NCBI GenBank assembly: GCA_020725115.1
Contig: DYFR01000001.1
Span: 124,001 to 188,000, forward strand
DNA: 64,000 bases
Origin: Thiohalomonas denitrificans
Lineage (GTDB): Bacteria > Pseudomonadota > Gammaproteobacteria > Thiohalomonadales > Thiohalomonadaceae
Reading direction: 5' to 3'
The position numbers were made by a program, and so were the translations under genes. The notes below the pieces were generated by a model. It had not been told where the DNA came from, did not search any database, and saw nothing but the letters and a program-made list of their open reading frames with translations. Below, in pieces: positions 36,392-45,563 of this stretch; the stretch's first letter is position 1; each line of letters begins with the position of its first letter.

Positions 36392-36658
36392 TTAGAGGGT
36401 CTGAAAACCGAGCGGCGCCGCGTCCGCGGCCGGGGTGCAGTGCACATCGGTCACTTCCGCCGCCGGCGGCCCCTGCCACAGCCAGTCCTGCAATCGCTGC
36501 AGCGCCGCCGCCTCGCCGCAGGCCAGTATCTCGACGCGGCCATCAGGCAGGTTGCGGGCGTAGCCGGTGATGCCGAGTGCCTGCGCCTGGCGTTGGGTGG
36601 ATGCCCGGTACCAGACACCCTGCACCTTGCCGGCCACCACACAGCGGCGGCAAATCAT
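36392..36658 (-). CDS. acyP: Acylphosphatase
   Basis: An 88-residue cytoplasmic enzyme that hydrolyses acyl phosphates. The motif GKVQGVWYRAST (10-21) holds catalytic Arg18 and GYARNLPDG (32-40) holds catalytic Asn36. Length is normal. Its start overlaps the end of the membrane-fusion protein gene by one base. Confidence 0.95.
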   Translation of the reverse strand: MICRRCVVAGKVQGVWYRASTQRQAQALGITGYARNLPDGRVEILACGEAAALQRLQDWLWQGPPAAEVTDVHCTPAADAAPLGFQTL

Positions 36659-37428
36659 CAGGGCAATACGACCACGGCACTCTGACCGGCGCGCAGGCGC
36701 TCGTTGCGGGGATACTCGAACAGCACGTCGGCCTCGTATTTCGCCACACCACCGGCGGCGATTACCGGCTCCATGCCCACACGCTGTACTGTGCCGCGGA
36801 AGGTCTTGCCGCCGGCACGTACCGGCACTTCCATGCCTTTGCGCAGTGCAACCAACTCCGGCTCACCCACCTCGATCCGTGCCAGCATGCGGCCAGTCTC
36901 TGCCAGTACCAGCAGCGGCACGCTTTGCAGCCGCGTCACCACCGTCTGCCCCAACTCGGCGCTCCGTTGCAGAATCACGCCGTCGAAGGGTGCGCTGATC
37001 CGGCTGTATTCCTGCTCCAGACGCGCCTGGGTGCGCTCCGCTTCCGCCGCCAGCAACTCCGCCTCGGCCTTGCTCAGGGCGATCCTGGCCAGCTGCAATT
37101 CATGATCGGACAACAGGGTGCGCTCGTACATCTCGCTGGTACGTTCCAGTTCGCGCTTGGCCTCGTCACGCGCCTCCCTGCCGGCCAGCACCTGTGCCTC
37201 GGCCTTTTTGACCTGCGCAGCGAAACCACGTGGCTCCAGATTCAGCAGCAACTGCCCCTTGCGCACCTCATCACCACTATCCACCGCCACATGGGTGATC
37301 AAACCTGATGCCGGCGTACTCAATTCCACCCGCCGCACCCATTGCAAACTACCGGTCACCTCTGCCGCTGACAGAATATCGGTCACTACCAGCAAGCACA
37401 GTAACGCCACTCCACGCATCGTCTTCAT
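36658..37428 (-). CDS. Periplasmic adaptor (membrane fusion) protein, HlyD/RND-type
   Basis: A 256-residue exported adaptor. After a signal peptide (VALLCLLVVTDILSA) comes a barrel-sandwich half-domain (LSTPASGLITHVAVDSGDEV, R-K-G-Q-L-L), a coiled coil (about 65-135; rich in Ala, Glu, Lys) and the second half-domain (RISAPFDGVILQR), then a beta-barrel part (MLARIEVGEPELVAL). It is shorter than most MFPs. It would bridge an inner-membrane pump and the TolC-like channel encoded upstream; no pump gene is adjacent. The ATG at 37428 has GGGA upstream; the ATG at 37449 overlaps the TolC stop. Confidence 0.85.
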   Translation of the reverse strand: MKTMRGVALLCLLVVTDILSAAEVTGSLQWVRRVELSTPASGLITHVAVDSGDEVRKGQLLLNLEPRGFAAQVKKAEAQVLAGREARDEAKRELERTSEMYERTLLSDHELQLARIALSKAEAELLAAEAERTQARLEQEYSRISAPFDGVILQRSAELGQTVVTRLQSVPLLVLAETGRMLARIEVGEPELVALRKGMEVPVRAGGKTFRGTVQRVGMEPVIAAGGVAKYEADVLFEYPRNERLRAGQSAVVVLP

Positions 37429-37448
37429 CGTCAATTCCCAACCCTGCA

Positions 37449-38762
37449 TTATTGTTGTGCCGATTCTGCCGTCGCCGGCAGCGCTCCGCCGGTCAGCGCA
37501 TCCATCCGCTCCCAGGCCAGCGCCGTGGCAAAACGGATATTGGACTCATCCAGCTGCGCCTCGGACAGGCGCACCATGGCATCGCCCAAATCCGCCCTGA
37601 CCTCCATCTCGTAAGCCACGCGGCTGCGATCCAGATAGAGATCGCGGTAATTGCGCTGCGCCGCCGCACGGTCACGTTCGATACGCAGATTATTCAATTC
37701 CGTCCACTGCTCCAGCACGGCCTGTCGTAACGAGCGCTCCGCCTCGGTCAACTGGGCCTGAATCCGATACAGTTCGGCCTGCTGACGTGCCACTGCAGAA
37801 TGGGTTGCACCGCCGTCGTATAACGGCACCTCCAGATAAATACCGGCCCGCAACTTGTCATTGGAACCCATTGAGCGTGAATACCCCGATGCTTCCAGTT
37901 CACCGCTCAGGCGTGGACGCCGCCCGGCATAGGCGCCATCCACGCGCTGTTGCGCCGCTTCCACGCGCTTGCGCAACGCCTGCAGGCGCGGATTGTCACT
38001 CAGCGCCTTGTCCAGCAACTGCTCGTAATCGGGCAGCCGCCGCGCCAACTGCGGCAACTCCGGGCGAACCAGATTGGCAGGTAGCATGCCGGGGCGGTTG
38101 AGCACAATGGCCAGCTGCGCACGCGCCACCCGCATCTGCCCTTCACTGGCAAAACGGTTGCGCCGTGACTGCTGATACTCGCTCTCCATGGTCAGAATAT
38201 CCAGATCGGATGCCTGCCCCAGTTGATGCCGGCTGCGCAAGCGATCCAGTGTGACGTAGGCGATGGCCATTGCCTCGTCATCGCGGGAAAACTCCAGATC
38301 GGCGCGCAAGACATCAAAGTAGCGTTGCATGACCTCCAGCCGGCGCTGCTGGCTGCCGTCAAGATAGAGCTGCTCGCGCCCCGAGATTTCGGCAACCGCA
38401 GCAGCCCGCAATGCACTGCTGCGGCCGAAATCGTACAGACTCTTGCGTGCGAACAGGCTTAGTTTGTGATCCTCATGCGACTGATCCGGGCTGCTGTCGG
38501 CTGGCTCAATCCAGCGTGCCCGTCCCTCGGCCCATATATTGATTCCGTCACGCGCCTCCGCCTCCATGAGACCGGCGCGCGCCAGGTCCACATCGGCCTG
38601 CACCTGCTGCAGTCGCGGATCGGCCTGCTCTGCCAGCGACAGGGCATGCTCAAGGGTAAGGGGATCAGGCAACGGTTCCGTTTGCGCATGACTGACAGCA
38701 GGCACGCACAACAACAGACACGACATCACCATGCAAACGGCGATACGTTCAAACTTGGACAT
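37449..38762 (-). CDS. TolC family outer-membrane channel protein
   Basis: A 437-residue outer-membrane efflux protein with a signal peptide (AVCMVMSCLLLCVPAVSHA). Two OEP domains are visible: TLEHALSLAEQADPRLQQVQ near residue 35 and YEQLLDKALSDNPRLQALRK near 245 are the paired repeats of TolC. Long helical segments predict the periplasmic tunnel. It stands upstream of the adaptor gene. Because neither an RND nor an ABC pump lies near, the pair may serve a pump encoded elsewhere. Confidence 0.9.
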   Translation of the reverse strand: MSKFERIAVCMVMSCLLLCVPAVSHAQTEPLPDPLTLEHALSLAEQADPRLQQVQADVDLARAGLMEAEARDGINIWAEGRARWIEPADSSPDQSHEDHKLSLFARKSLYDFGRSSALRAAAVAEISGREQLYLDGSQQRRLEVMQRYFDVLRADLEFSRDDEAMAIAYVTLDRLRSRHQLGQASDLDILTMESEYQQSRRNRFASEGQMRVARAQLAIVLNRPGMLPANLVRPELPQLARRLPDYEQLLDKALSDNPRLQALRKRVEAAQQRVDGAYAGRRPRLSGELEASGYSRSMGSNDKLRAGIYLEVPLYDGGATHSAVARQQAELYRIQAQLTEAERSLRQAVLEQWTELNNLRIERDRAAAQRNYRDLYLDRSRVAYEMEVRADLGDAMVRLSEAQLDESNIRFATALAWERMDALTGGALPATAESAQQ

Positions 38763-38777
38763 GAGATTGGTTTCTTG

Positions 38778-39302
38778 TTATTTGAGATGTTCGCGCTTGT
38801 AGTTGGTGAACTTCTGGGTCTTGTACAGGCCTTCTGCGACGAACTTCCCCATCAGCATGAATTCGTCCACACCGGAGGTGCGGCCGGTGTGGCGAAATAC
38901 TTCCTTGCCATCCAGATCGTAAAAGGCAATCACCGGCGTGGCGCGCACCCGCGCTGCCTTGGCGAAATCCTTCTGCGTGGTCGGTTTGCCGGAAAAATCG
39001 GTAACCTCGATATCACCACCAATATCGACCGTGAAATTAAGGAAGTTCTCACGGTAGTACTCCTGAACCACCGGCTGGCTCAGCACATTCTGCTTCATGT
39101 AGTGACAGAAAGGGCACTCATCCATTTCATAAAATACCAGAACACCCTGCTTGCCCTGCTCCCGCGCCTGTTCCAGCTCCTCCGCATAATTGCCGAAGGA
39201 CTCGTTGAAGAAATGCGCAAGGGGATCGCGGCCGACAGCCGCCGTGGCGGTGACCGCGGGCAACACTGACATCAGACACAGAATCAGAAACAGGCGTCGC
39301 AT
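38778..39302 (-). CDS. SoxW-like periplasmic thioredoxin
   Basis: A 174-residue exported thioredoxin-fold protein (signal peptide about 1-22). The redox motif is ECPFCHYM with Cys63 and Cys66, preceded by GVLVFYEMDECPFC; ATPVIAFYDLDGKEVFRHTG is the later cis-Pro region. The pattern resembles SoxW, which reduces periplasmic Cys in sulfur oxidation, though similar proteins exist outside that pathway. The ATG at 39302 has AAGGAG six bases upstream. It is the next gene before the TolC-like gene on the same strand. Confidence 0.85.
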   Translation of the reverse strand: MRRLFLILCLMSVLPAVTATAAVGRDPLAHFFNESFGNYAEELEQAREQGKQGVLVFYEMDECPFCHYMKQNVLSQPVVQEYYRENFLNFTVDIGGDIEVTDFSGKPTTQKDFAKAARVRATPVIAFYDLDGKEVFRHTGRTSGVDEFMLMGKFVAEGLYKTQKFTNYKREHLK

Positions 39303-39332
39303 ATTGCTCTCCTTCATCACCAGCAGATTTGG

Positions 39333-39788
39333 CTATTTACTGTTATTTATAAAAGTCTCTATACCCGCTGCCGTTACGCCACCAACCTGACGCGCCACCA
39401 GACGGCCATCAGGATTGACCAGATAGGTCGTCGGCAAACCACTCACCGGACCTATGGTGTCCATGGAAGGCGTACCGGGCAGCACCGGATAGGTAACAAA
39501 GTTCTCGTCGACGAACTGCCGCAGTTTTTCCATCGATACCTGTTCCATGCTCACGCCCAGCACCACCGCATTGCTATCCTTGTGCTTGTCGTGAAAGTCT
39601 GCCAGTTCAGGTATCTCTTCCAGACAGGGGGGGCACCAGGTTGCCCAGTAATTGACCACCACCCACTTGCCACGGTAGTCGGACAGGCGGTGCTGCTTGC
39701 CGTCGAGATCCAGCAGGGTAAAGTCGGGGTTGGCCGCGACCGCCCCCGTCAGCAGCAGCAATACCAGCAGTAAACCTGTGCGTGACAC
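39333..39788 (-). CDS. TlpA/ResA-like thiol-disulfide oxidoreductase
   Basis: A 151-residue periplasmic thioredoxin with a signal peptide (LLLVLLLLTGAVAA). WATWCPPCLEEIP carries the Cys52-Pro-Pro-Cys55 site, and GLPTTYLVNPDGRLVARQVG the cis-Pro loop. TlpA-like proteins reduce apocytochromes or copper-site proteins. The GTG at 39788 has AAGGGG eight bases upstream; the frame extends to 39881 but without a signal peptide. It lies 30 bases upstream of the SoxW-like gene. Confidence 0.88.
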   Translation of the reverse strand: MSRTGLLLVLLLLTGAVAANPDFTLLDLDGKQHRLSDYRGKWVVVNYWATWCPPCLEEIPELADFHDKHKDSNAVVLGVSMEQVSMEKLRQFVDENFVTYPVLPGTPSMDTIGPVSGLPTTYLVNPDGRLVARQVGGVTAAGIETFINNSK

Positions 39789-39925
39789 GCGTTGGACCCC
39801 TTCATCGGTAAAGTTGCACCAGATAGCGGACTTATTCCCGCGAAAACGGATCGCGGCAGCGATAGTGTAGACAGTCGACAACCCTTGCTGTTCCCCTTCT
39901 GCCTTTTATCATTTTCCATCCACAC

Positions 39926-39953
39926 AAAAACAAAGAGCCCCTTGCGGGGCTCT
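39926..39953 (-). terminator. Intrinsic terminator of the LysM gene
   Basis: On the minus strand AGAGCCCC-GCAA-GGGGCTCT is followed by TTTGTTTTTG, an eight-base perfect stem with a U run. It separates the LysM gene from the tlpA-like operon. Confidence 0.88.
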
Positions 39954-39980
39954 TCAGTTTACTACGCTTTACAGCGGATG

Positions 39981-40604
39981 TTACTTGGCAAGGTAGGCCT
40001 TGTCAGAATCCTCCACCACACCCAGCGACCAGGCACCGCGGGTCTTGGCGTGATTCACAGCAGCGGCAACGTCAGCGCTGGAGGCCGCACGATCGATGGC
40101 GAACACCTGGCCCGGGTAAATCAGGTCGGCATCCTTGATCTTGTCGCGGTTGGCCTTGTAAATCAGCGGCCACTGGTAGGGGTTGCCATAAATTTCCTTC
40201 TTGCCGGAAATGCGCCACAGGTTGTCGCCGCGCGTCACCTTGTAGCTGTCGGCGCCGGCGGCACCCATACGGGCCAGTTCGGCCTCGCGCTGGGCCTGGG
40301 CGGCCTCGGCCTGACTGCGGGCCTGCTTGGCCAGGCTGATGGCCTTGGTGCAATCACCGGCCTTCAGGGCATCCTCGGCCTGCTTGAGGAGGCCTTCGGT
40401 ATCGCGCCAGATGGCACCGGCAGCGGCGGCCTTCTCGGCAGCCAGCTTGGCTTCGTTGATGGCATTCTGGGCGTCCATGCAAGCGGTATCCTGCACGACG
40501 GTCTCGGCTGCCGCCTCTTCCTTCGGGGTACTGGCACAGCCAACGGCGACCGTCAGCACCAGCGCGGTGAGACCGAAGTATTTCATCATATTCTTGATTT
40601 TCAT
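39981..40604 (-). CDS. LysM domain lipoprotein
   Basis: A 207-residue predicted lipoprotein: LTVAVGC ends the signal with lipidated Cys23. Residues about 30-115 form a helical segment (Ala/Glu/Lys-rich, with KAISLAKQARSQAEAAQAQ) related to DUF4398-type proteins. The LysM domain (about 121-170) has YKVTRGDNLWRISG and KIKDADLIYPGQVF. It binds peptidoglycan, and may be an envelope-integrity factor. Its promoter has a perfect -35. Confidence 0.88.
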   Translation of the reverse strand: MKIKNMMKYFGLTALVLTVAVGCASTPKEEAAAETVVQDTACMDAQNAINEAKLAAEKAAAAGAIWRDTEGLLKQAEDALKAGDCTKAISLAKQARSQAEAAQAQREAELARMGAAGADSYKVTRGDNLWRISGKKEIYGNPYQWPLIYKANRDKIKDADLIYPGQVFAIDRAASSADVAAAVNHAKTRGAWSLGVVEDSDKAYLAK

Positions 40605-40671
40605 AATTCCTGGCTCCATGCGACATGTATTGAACCTTTCCGCGCAGGAAAGGCGAGAATACCTAAGGACA

Positions 40672-40700
40672 AGCTAACACCCTGGCGAAAACAGTGTCAA
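40672..40700 (-). promoter_or_regulatory. Sigma-70 promoter of the LysM gene
   Basis: On the minus strand TTGACA (40700-40695) and TTAGCT (40677-40672) are 17 bases apart. The -35 is a perfect consensus, the -10 is weak. A start near 40665 gives a leader of about 60 bases. Confidence 0.6.
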
Positions 40701-40782
40701 GTGAGAACAGAATTATTATCAATCACTTTGCACGCCATGTATGTTAGTCGGCTCACATAACCGCGAAGTCACATTTGAATGT

Positions 40783-40794
40783 TACGACACGTCG
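40783..40794 (+). promoter_or_regulatory. Small palindrome upstream of the arsC-like gene
   Basis: ACGAC-AC-GTCGT is a five-base inverted repeat next to the predicted -35, so an operator is possible. Low confidence. Confidence 0.25.
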
Positions 40795-40823
40795 TGACCC
40801 GGCGCAGCGACTCTCGCTAGAAT
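40794..40823 (+). promoter_or_regulatory. Candidate promoter of the arsC-like gene
   Basis: GTGACC (40794-40799) and TAGAAT (40818-40823) with an 18-base spacer, 34 bases upstream of the ATG. Confidence 0.45.
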
Positions 40824-40856
40824 GCCGCATTCTTCAGACAACAGGCCCGGCCGACC

Positions 40857-41204
40857 ATGAAGCTGACCATCTATCACAATCCGCGCTGCTCCAAATCACG
40901 TCAGACCTTGCAACTGCTCATCGATCGGGGTGCCGAACCTGAGGTGATTAACTACCTTGACACGCCGCCGACACATGCCGAACTGGAGCGCATCCTCCAG
41001 TTGCTCGGTCTGGAGCCACGTGAGCTGATGCGACACAAGGAGGAAGAGTATGCAGAATTGGGGCTGGAGCATCCCCGGCTCAGCCGTAGCGAGCTGATCG
41101 ATGCAATGGTGCGCCATCCGCGGCTGATCGAACGCCCCATCATCATCCATGGCAGGCAGGCCGTCATTGGCCGCCCGCCGGAAAAGGTTCTGGAGGTACT
41201 GTAA
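40857..41204 (+). CDS. arsC: ArsC-like arsenate reductase (glutaredoxin-dependent family)
   Basis: A 115-residue protein of the ArsC/Spx fold. The N-terminal motif YHNPRCSKSR carries the redox Cys11 of arsenate reductases of this family, and the later ERPIIIHGRQAVIGRPPE is the conserved C-terminal segment. YfgD-type homologues sit in non-arsenic operons, and no ars genes are nearby, so its substrate may be something else. It is followed closely by a WrbA-like gene (3-base gap). Confidence 0.88.
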   Translation: MKLTIYHNPRCSKSRQTLQLLIDRGAEPEVINYLDTPPTHAELERILQLLGLEPRELMRHKEEEYAELGLEHPRLSRSELIDAMVRHPRLIERPIIIHGRQAVIGRPPEKVLEVL

Positions 41205-42193
<989 letters not shown>

Positions 42194-42200
42194 ACATTGA

Positions 42201-42434
42201 GTCCGCAAATGAACGCGAATGGACGCAAATTTAACGACTTTCACTCTCGCAAAGACGCCAAGCACGCCAAGAAAGAACAATTGCACCCAGCGCGACTGGT
42301 CTATGCGCTCCGCCTATCCACCCCTCCATCTCTGCCTTGCTTGCGGTTTTCTTTGCGTGCTTGGCGTCTTGGCGAGATTCAATTGATGTGTTCAGGTTCA
42401 TCTGTGCTGCGTCCATTCGCGTTCATTTGCGGAC
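42201..42434. repeat. Family B inverted repeat (copy B4) with a family C element nested inside
   Basis: Outer arms are 42201-42230 (starts GTCCGCAAATGAACGCGAAT) and 42405-42434. The family C pair (42245-42268 and 42355-42377) lies within. The order and many blocks match copy B2 (TTGCACCCAGCG, CCATCTCTGCCTTGC, TTCAATTGA, TGTTCAGGTTCATCT), showing that the composite moved or spread as a unit. It lies between convergent DUF2069 and hda genes. Confidence 0.94.
42245..42377. repeat. Family C inverted repeat (copy C3) nested in B4
   Basis: The left arm starts TCTCGCAAAGACGCCAAGCA and the right arm ends TGGCGTCTTGGCGAGA. The centre contains TATGCGCTCCGCCTATCCACC, similar to the palindromic unit at 47810-47833. 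Confidence 0.9.
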
Positions 42435-42443
42435 TAACTATTT

Positions 42444-43124
42444 TCAGATCAGCTCGCGTACGAAGGGGATGGTGAGGCGGCGCTGGGCCGCCAGGGAGGC
42501 CTGGTCGAGCCGCTCCAGCAGCTCGAACAGGGCATGCATGTCACGCGGGCAGCGCCGCAGCAGGTAAGCGCCCACTTCCTCGCTCAACTCCATGCCGCGT
42601 GCCCGGGCCCGCAGCTGCAGGGCCGCCAGCTTGCCGGCATCATCGAGGGACTGGAGCTGGAATACCGGCCCCCAGGCAAGCCGGGAACCAAAGTCCGGCA
42701 GAAGGATACCCAGCGCAGCCGGACTGGCATCTGCCGCCGCCAGCAGACGCCCGCCGGTATCGCGCACCCGGTTGTAGAGGTGAAACAGCGCCTCCTCCCA
42801 GGTCCTGTCACCAGCCACTGCCTGCAGATCGTCGAGACAGACCAGCGACATCTGCTCCAGCCCCTCCAATAGCCCGGTGCCCGTACGCAGCAACTCGGTG
42901 AACGGCAGGTAGGCCGGAGAGCCGCCACGCGCCGCTTCCGCATGACAGGCCGCCTGCAACAGGTGGCTACGGCCGCTGCCCTGCCCCCCCCACAGGTAGA
43001 TGAAGGGTTCCTCCCCCTGTTGCAGGGCGTGCAGTGGCGCTGCATTGCCGCCCACCAGAAAATTGGCAAAGGTGGCACTGTCGCGCAAACCGATGCGCAG
43101 CGTCAGTTGCCGTTCCAGAGACAT
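42444..43124 (-). CDS. hda: DnaA regulatory inactivator Hda
   Basis: A 226-residue AAA+ protein that promotes hydrolysis of DnaA-ATP after initiation. WGGQGSGRSHLLQAA has the Hda-type P-loop with Arg instead of Lys; CLDDLQAVAG is the Walker B; the C-terminal RRLTIPFVREL matches Hda. It is too short for DnaA (no DNA-binding domain). It is followed by no gene on its strand and lies one base after the perM-like stop. Confidence 0.93.
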   Translation of the reverse strand: MSLERQLTLRIGLRDSATFANFLVGGNAAPLHALQQGEEPFIYLWGGQGSGRSHLLQAACHAEAARGGSPAYLPFTELLRTGTGLLEGLEQMSLVCLDDLQAVAGDRTWEEALFHLYNRVRDTGGRLLAAADASPAALGILLPDFGSRLAWGPVFQLQSLDDAGKLAALQLRARARGMELSEEVGAYLLRRCPRDMHALFELLERLDQASLAAQRRLTIPFVRELI

Positions 43125-43125
43125 G

Positions 43126-44184
43126 TCAGCGATTGGCCGACGAGTAAAGCCGGCTGTCCAGATAGTGCTGGAGACCATGGCGCAGCAACACCACCACCAC
43201 CGCCGCCACCGGCAGAGCCAGCAGAACACCGAGAAACCCAAACAGCTGGCCGCCGGCCAGCACGGCGAAGATCACCGCCACCGGATGCAGGCCGATGCGC
43301 TCGCCCAGCAACCACGGGGTCAGCACCATGCCTTCCAGCAGCTGTGCCACACCGAATACCACGAGGACATACAGCAGCGGGGTAAACTCCTGGAACTGCA
43401 TCAGAACGGCAATGCCGGCGGCAATGAGGCCTACGACGAGACCAAGATAGGGGACGAAGCTGACCAGCCCGGCCAGCATGCCGATGAGCAGGGCCAGATC
43501 CAGTCCCACCAGCCACAGGCCAGTGGTATAGATCACGCCCAGCGCCAGCATCACCAGCAGCTGGCCGCGGAAAAAGGCGCCCAGCACCTCGTCCACCGAC
43601 CGTACCAGCTTCACCACCGCGGGTTCCATGCGCCGCGGCAACAGCTCGTGCAGCCGTGCCAGCAGGCACTGCCAGTCACGCAGCAGGTAGAAGGTCACCA
43701 CCGGTACCAGCAGCAGGTTGACCAACCAGCCGAGCAGGGCCAGGCCGGAACGGGATATCGATGCCAGCAGCTGCGTGGCAAGACCGCCGGCCGATTGCCA
43801 CTGCCCAGCCGCATAGCTCTTCAGGGTACCGAGATCAGGCGTTCCGGCCAGTCCAAGACGGGTCTGCAACCAGGGCAGGGCATGATGCTGCAACCAGTCG
43901 AACAGGGTCGGCAGCCTGGCCACCAGCAAGGCGATCTGCCGCTCCAGCATCGGTACCAGCACCAGCGCCAGCCACACCAGCAACAGGGTCAGCACCAGAA
44001 AGACCACCACCACCGCCAGGGTACGCGACAGGCGCCAGCGCGTCAGCCGCTCCACCAGGGGATTCCCTATATAAGCCAGGATCGCCGCAGTAGCGAACGG
44101 TGCCAGCACCGGCGCCAGCAGGTAGAGCAGCCATCCACCGAGGAGCACCGCCACCAGCCACAACCACTTCTGTGATTCCGCCAT
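43126..44184 (-). CDS. perM: AI-2E family transporter (PerM-like permease)
   Basis: A 352-residue membrane protein with about eight helices: LAPVLAPFATAAILAYIGNP near the N-terminus and GMLAGLVSFVPYLGLVVGLI, LEGMVLTPWLLGERIGLHPV near the C-terminus are the signature of the UPF0118/PerM family. Some members export autoinducer-2; others are Na+ transporters, so the substrate is not known. The ATG at 44184 is used; a longer frame would be read from the MITE-like element upstream. It is one base from hda. Confidence 0.9.
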   Translation of the reverse strand: MAESQKWLWLVAVLLGGWLLYLLAPVLAPFATAAILAYIGNPLVERLTRWRLSRTLAVVVVFLVLTLLLVWLALVLVPMLERQIALLVARLPTLFDWLQHHALPWLQTRLGLAGTPDLGTLKSYAAGQWQSAGGLATQLLASISRSGLALLGWLVNLLLVPVVTFYLLRDWQCLLARLHELLPRRMEPAVVKLVRSVDEVLGAFFRGQLLVMLALGVIYTTGLWLVGLDLALLIGMLAGLVSFVPYLGLVVGLIAAGIAVLMQFQEFTPLLYVLVVFGVAQLLEGMVLTPWLLGERIGLHPVAVIFAVLAGGQLFGFLGVLLALPVAAVVVVLLRHGLQHYLDSRLYSSANR

Positions 44185-44201
44185 TCTGACTTCCGCCAAA
44201 T

Positions 44202-44370
44202 CTAGCCTGGATGTTTCATGAGTTCGCGCGATGATCGCGCCGCAGATTTGATTCCACAAGGGGTTTTTCGAAGGAGCGGCGTATCGGTGATTACGGCCGA
44301 CTGAGAAAAAGCCTTTGTGGAATCAAAGATCAAGCGAGGGCGCGTGCAATTCATGAAACATCCGGGCTAG
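44202..44370. mobile_element. MITE-like element with 21-bp terminal inverted repeats
   Basis: Ends CTAGCCTGGATGTTTCATGAG (44202-44222) and its complement form CTAGCCCGGATGTTTCATGAA at 44370-44350 match at 19 of 21 bases. An inner inverted pair occurs too (GATTTGATTCCACAAGG with CTTTGTGGAATCAAAG). No reading frame long enough for a transposase exists. CTAG at both outer ends could be a four-base target duplication of the IS5 type. It lies between perM and the DUF2066 gene, and its right end overlaps the DUF2066 stop codon. Confidence 0.75.
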
Positions 44371-45434
44371 GGCAACAGCCGGTAGTGGAACTCCGCCTGC
44401 AAGCCTGCCGGTTGCGGCGCAGCACCAGCAGCGACGCTGGCCAGGGTGGAACCAAGGCCGATGGTACGGGCCACCGCAGCAGCCCCCATCTCCAGGGTCA
44501 AACGGCAGGTCACCGCCTGCGCTTCCACCTCGGTCACCTGCACGGCGGTGACACCGCTCAGGGCGCCCAGATAGGACAGCAGCCGGGCGTAATCGGCCAG
44601 GGTATTGACGTCGGCGATCCGCAGGCTGAGGACGCTGCCACGTTCGGGATCGACGATCTGGGAAAAACGCATGGCAAGGGCGTCAGCACTCCCCTCCACA
44701 CCAGCCGCCAGAACCATATCGGGGCTGGCGCCATTGCTGTCCCAATTCATCACCTCATCGCCGACGTGCAGGGTCCAGCGTGCATGCCAGTTCCCCTGAG
44801 TGTCGTGGTAGAGACGACCGATCAGCACCGCCTGTGGCTGATACCGGGCCGAGGCGGCCAGTACCGGCTCCTGAAAGCCACCCCAGACCTCGGCGGCCGT
44901 GAGCCGCGCCTGGTCTTCCAGATCCAGCAAGGGCAAACGCAGCGGCAGACCGCGGCGACGCGCCGCCAGCTCCAGGGCCGGATAACCGGCACTCTCCGCC
45001 GCCCCCACCAGACGCCGCTCGGTACCGGTCTCCACCGCCAGCCATGTCAGCAGCAAGGGGCGTGCACTGCCCCACACCGGCTGGCCGCGCTCGCGTAGCG
45101 CCTGATTGATGGTGTTGGCCGCAAAGGACATCCACAACACCATCGCTGCCGGCTCAGTCACGGTTGCCGGCACTACGCGGTAGCGATATTGCTGGACATG
45201 ACGGGGAGCACTGTCAAACAGGTCGGACAGGGCCGGATCCTGAACCACGGCACTGTAACCGGTCACCCGCACCAGTACCTCGGCCAGACCGGCGCGCATG
45301 GCCTGCTGCCGGGCCTCGCCCTGCTGGTCAGCCACCGGAACCTCGACCTCATAAAGATCGCGTACCTCCACCGCCATGGCGGTTCCGCCCAGCAACAAGG
45401 CCAGCAGCAGGGTATAAAAAGGGAGTTGTTTCAT
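44367..45434 (-). CDS. DUF2066 domain periplasmic protein
   Basis: A 355-residue exported protein with a signal peptide (LPFYTLLLALLLGGTAMA). The N-terminal VRDLYEVEVPVADQQGEARQ and VLVRVTGYSAVVQDP patterns define DUF2066. Its function is unknown, but the family is almost always next to purM and hda in Gammaproteobacteria, as here. The stop codon TAG lies inside the CTAG end of the MITE-like element, so the element sits at the exact gene end. Confidence 0.88.
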   Translation of the reverse strand: MKQLPFYTLLLALLLGGTAMAVEVRDLYEVEVPVADQQGEARQQAMRAGLAEVLVRVTGYSAVVQDPALSDLFDSAPRHVQQYRYRVVPATVTEPAAMVLWMSFAANTINQALRERGQPVWGSARPLLLTWLAVETGTERRLVGAAESAGYPALELAARRRGLPLRLPLLDLEDQARLTAAEVWGGFQEPVLAASARYQPQAVLIGRLYHDTQGNWHARWTLHVGDEVMNWDSNGASPDMVLAAGVEGSADALAMRFSQIVDPERGSVLSLRIADVNTLADYARLLSYLGALSGVTAVQVTEVEAQAVTCRLTLEMGAAAVARTIGLGSTLASVAAGAAPQPAGLQAEFHYRLLP

Positions 45435-45501
45435 GCCCGCGCACGCTATGTCACTGCCCGCCGCAAGTCAAGCCACGGCAGACGCAGCCTGATGTTCCGG
45501 T

Positions 45502-45507
45502 TACAAT
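45502..45507 (+). promoter_or_regulatory. Candidate -10 element of purM
   Basis: TACAAT lies 57 bases upstream of the purM GTG in the divergent region with DUF2066. No clear -35. Confidence 0.35.
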
Positions 45508-45563
45508 AGCGCCCTTTTCGCGCGGCCGGGCCGCGCCCCACACTTCCTCTGCGGGGACTACAC

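Noticed and set aside
36658-38762. Complete RND efflux operon
   Set aside because: No gene of about 1,000 codons for an inner-membrane pump lies in or next to the pair.
40700-40730. Fur-like box (GATAATAATTCTG) upstream of the LysM gene
   Set aside because: Only about half of the consensus matches and no iron genes are nearby.
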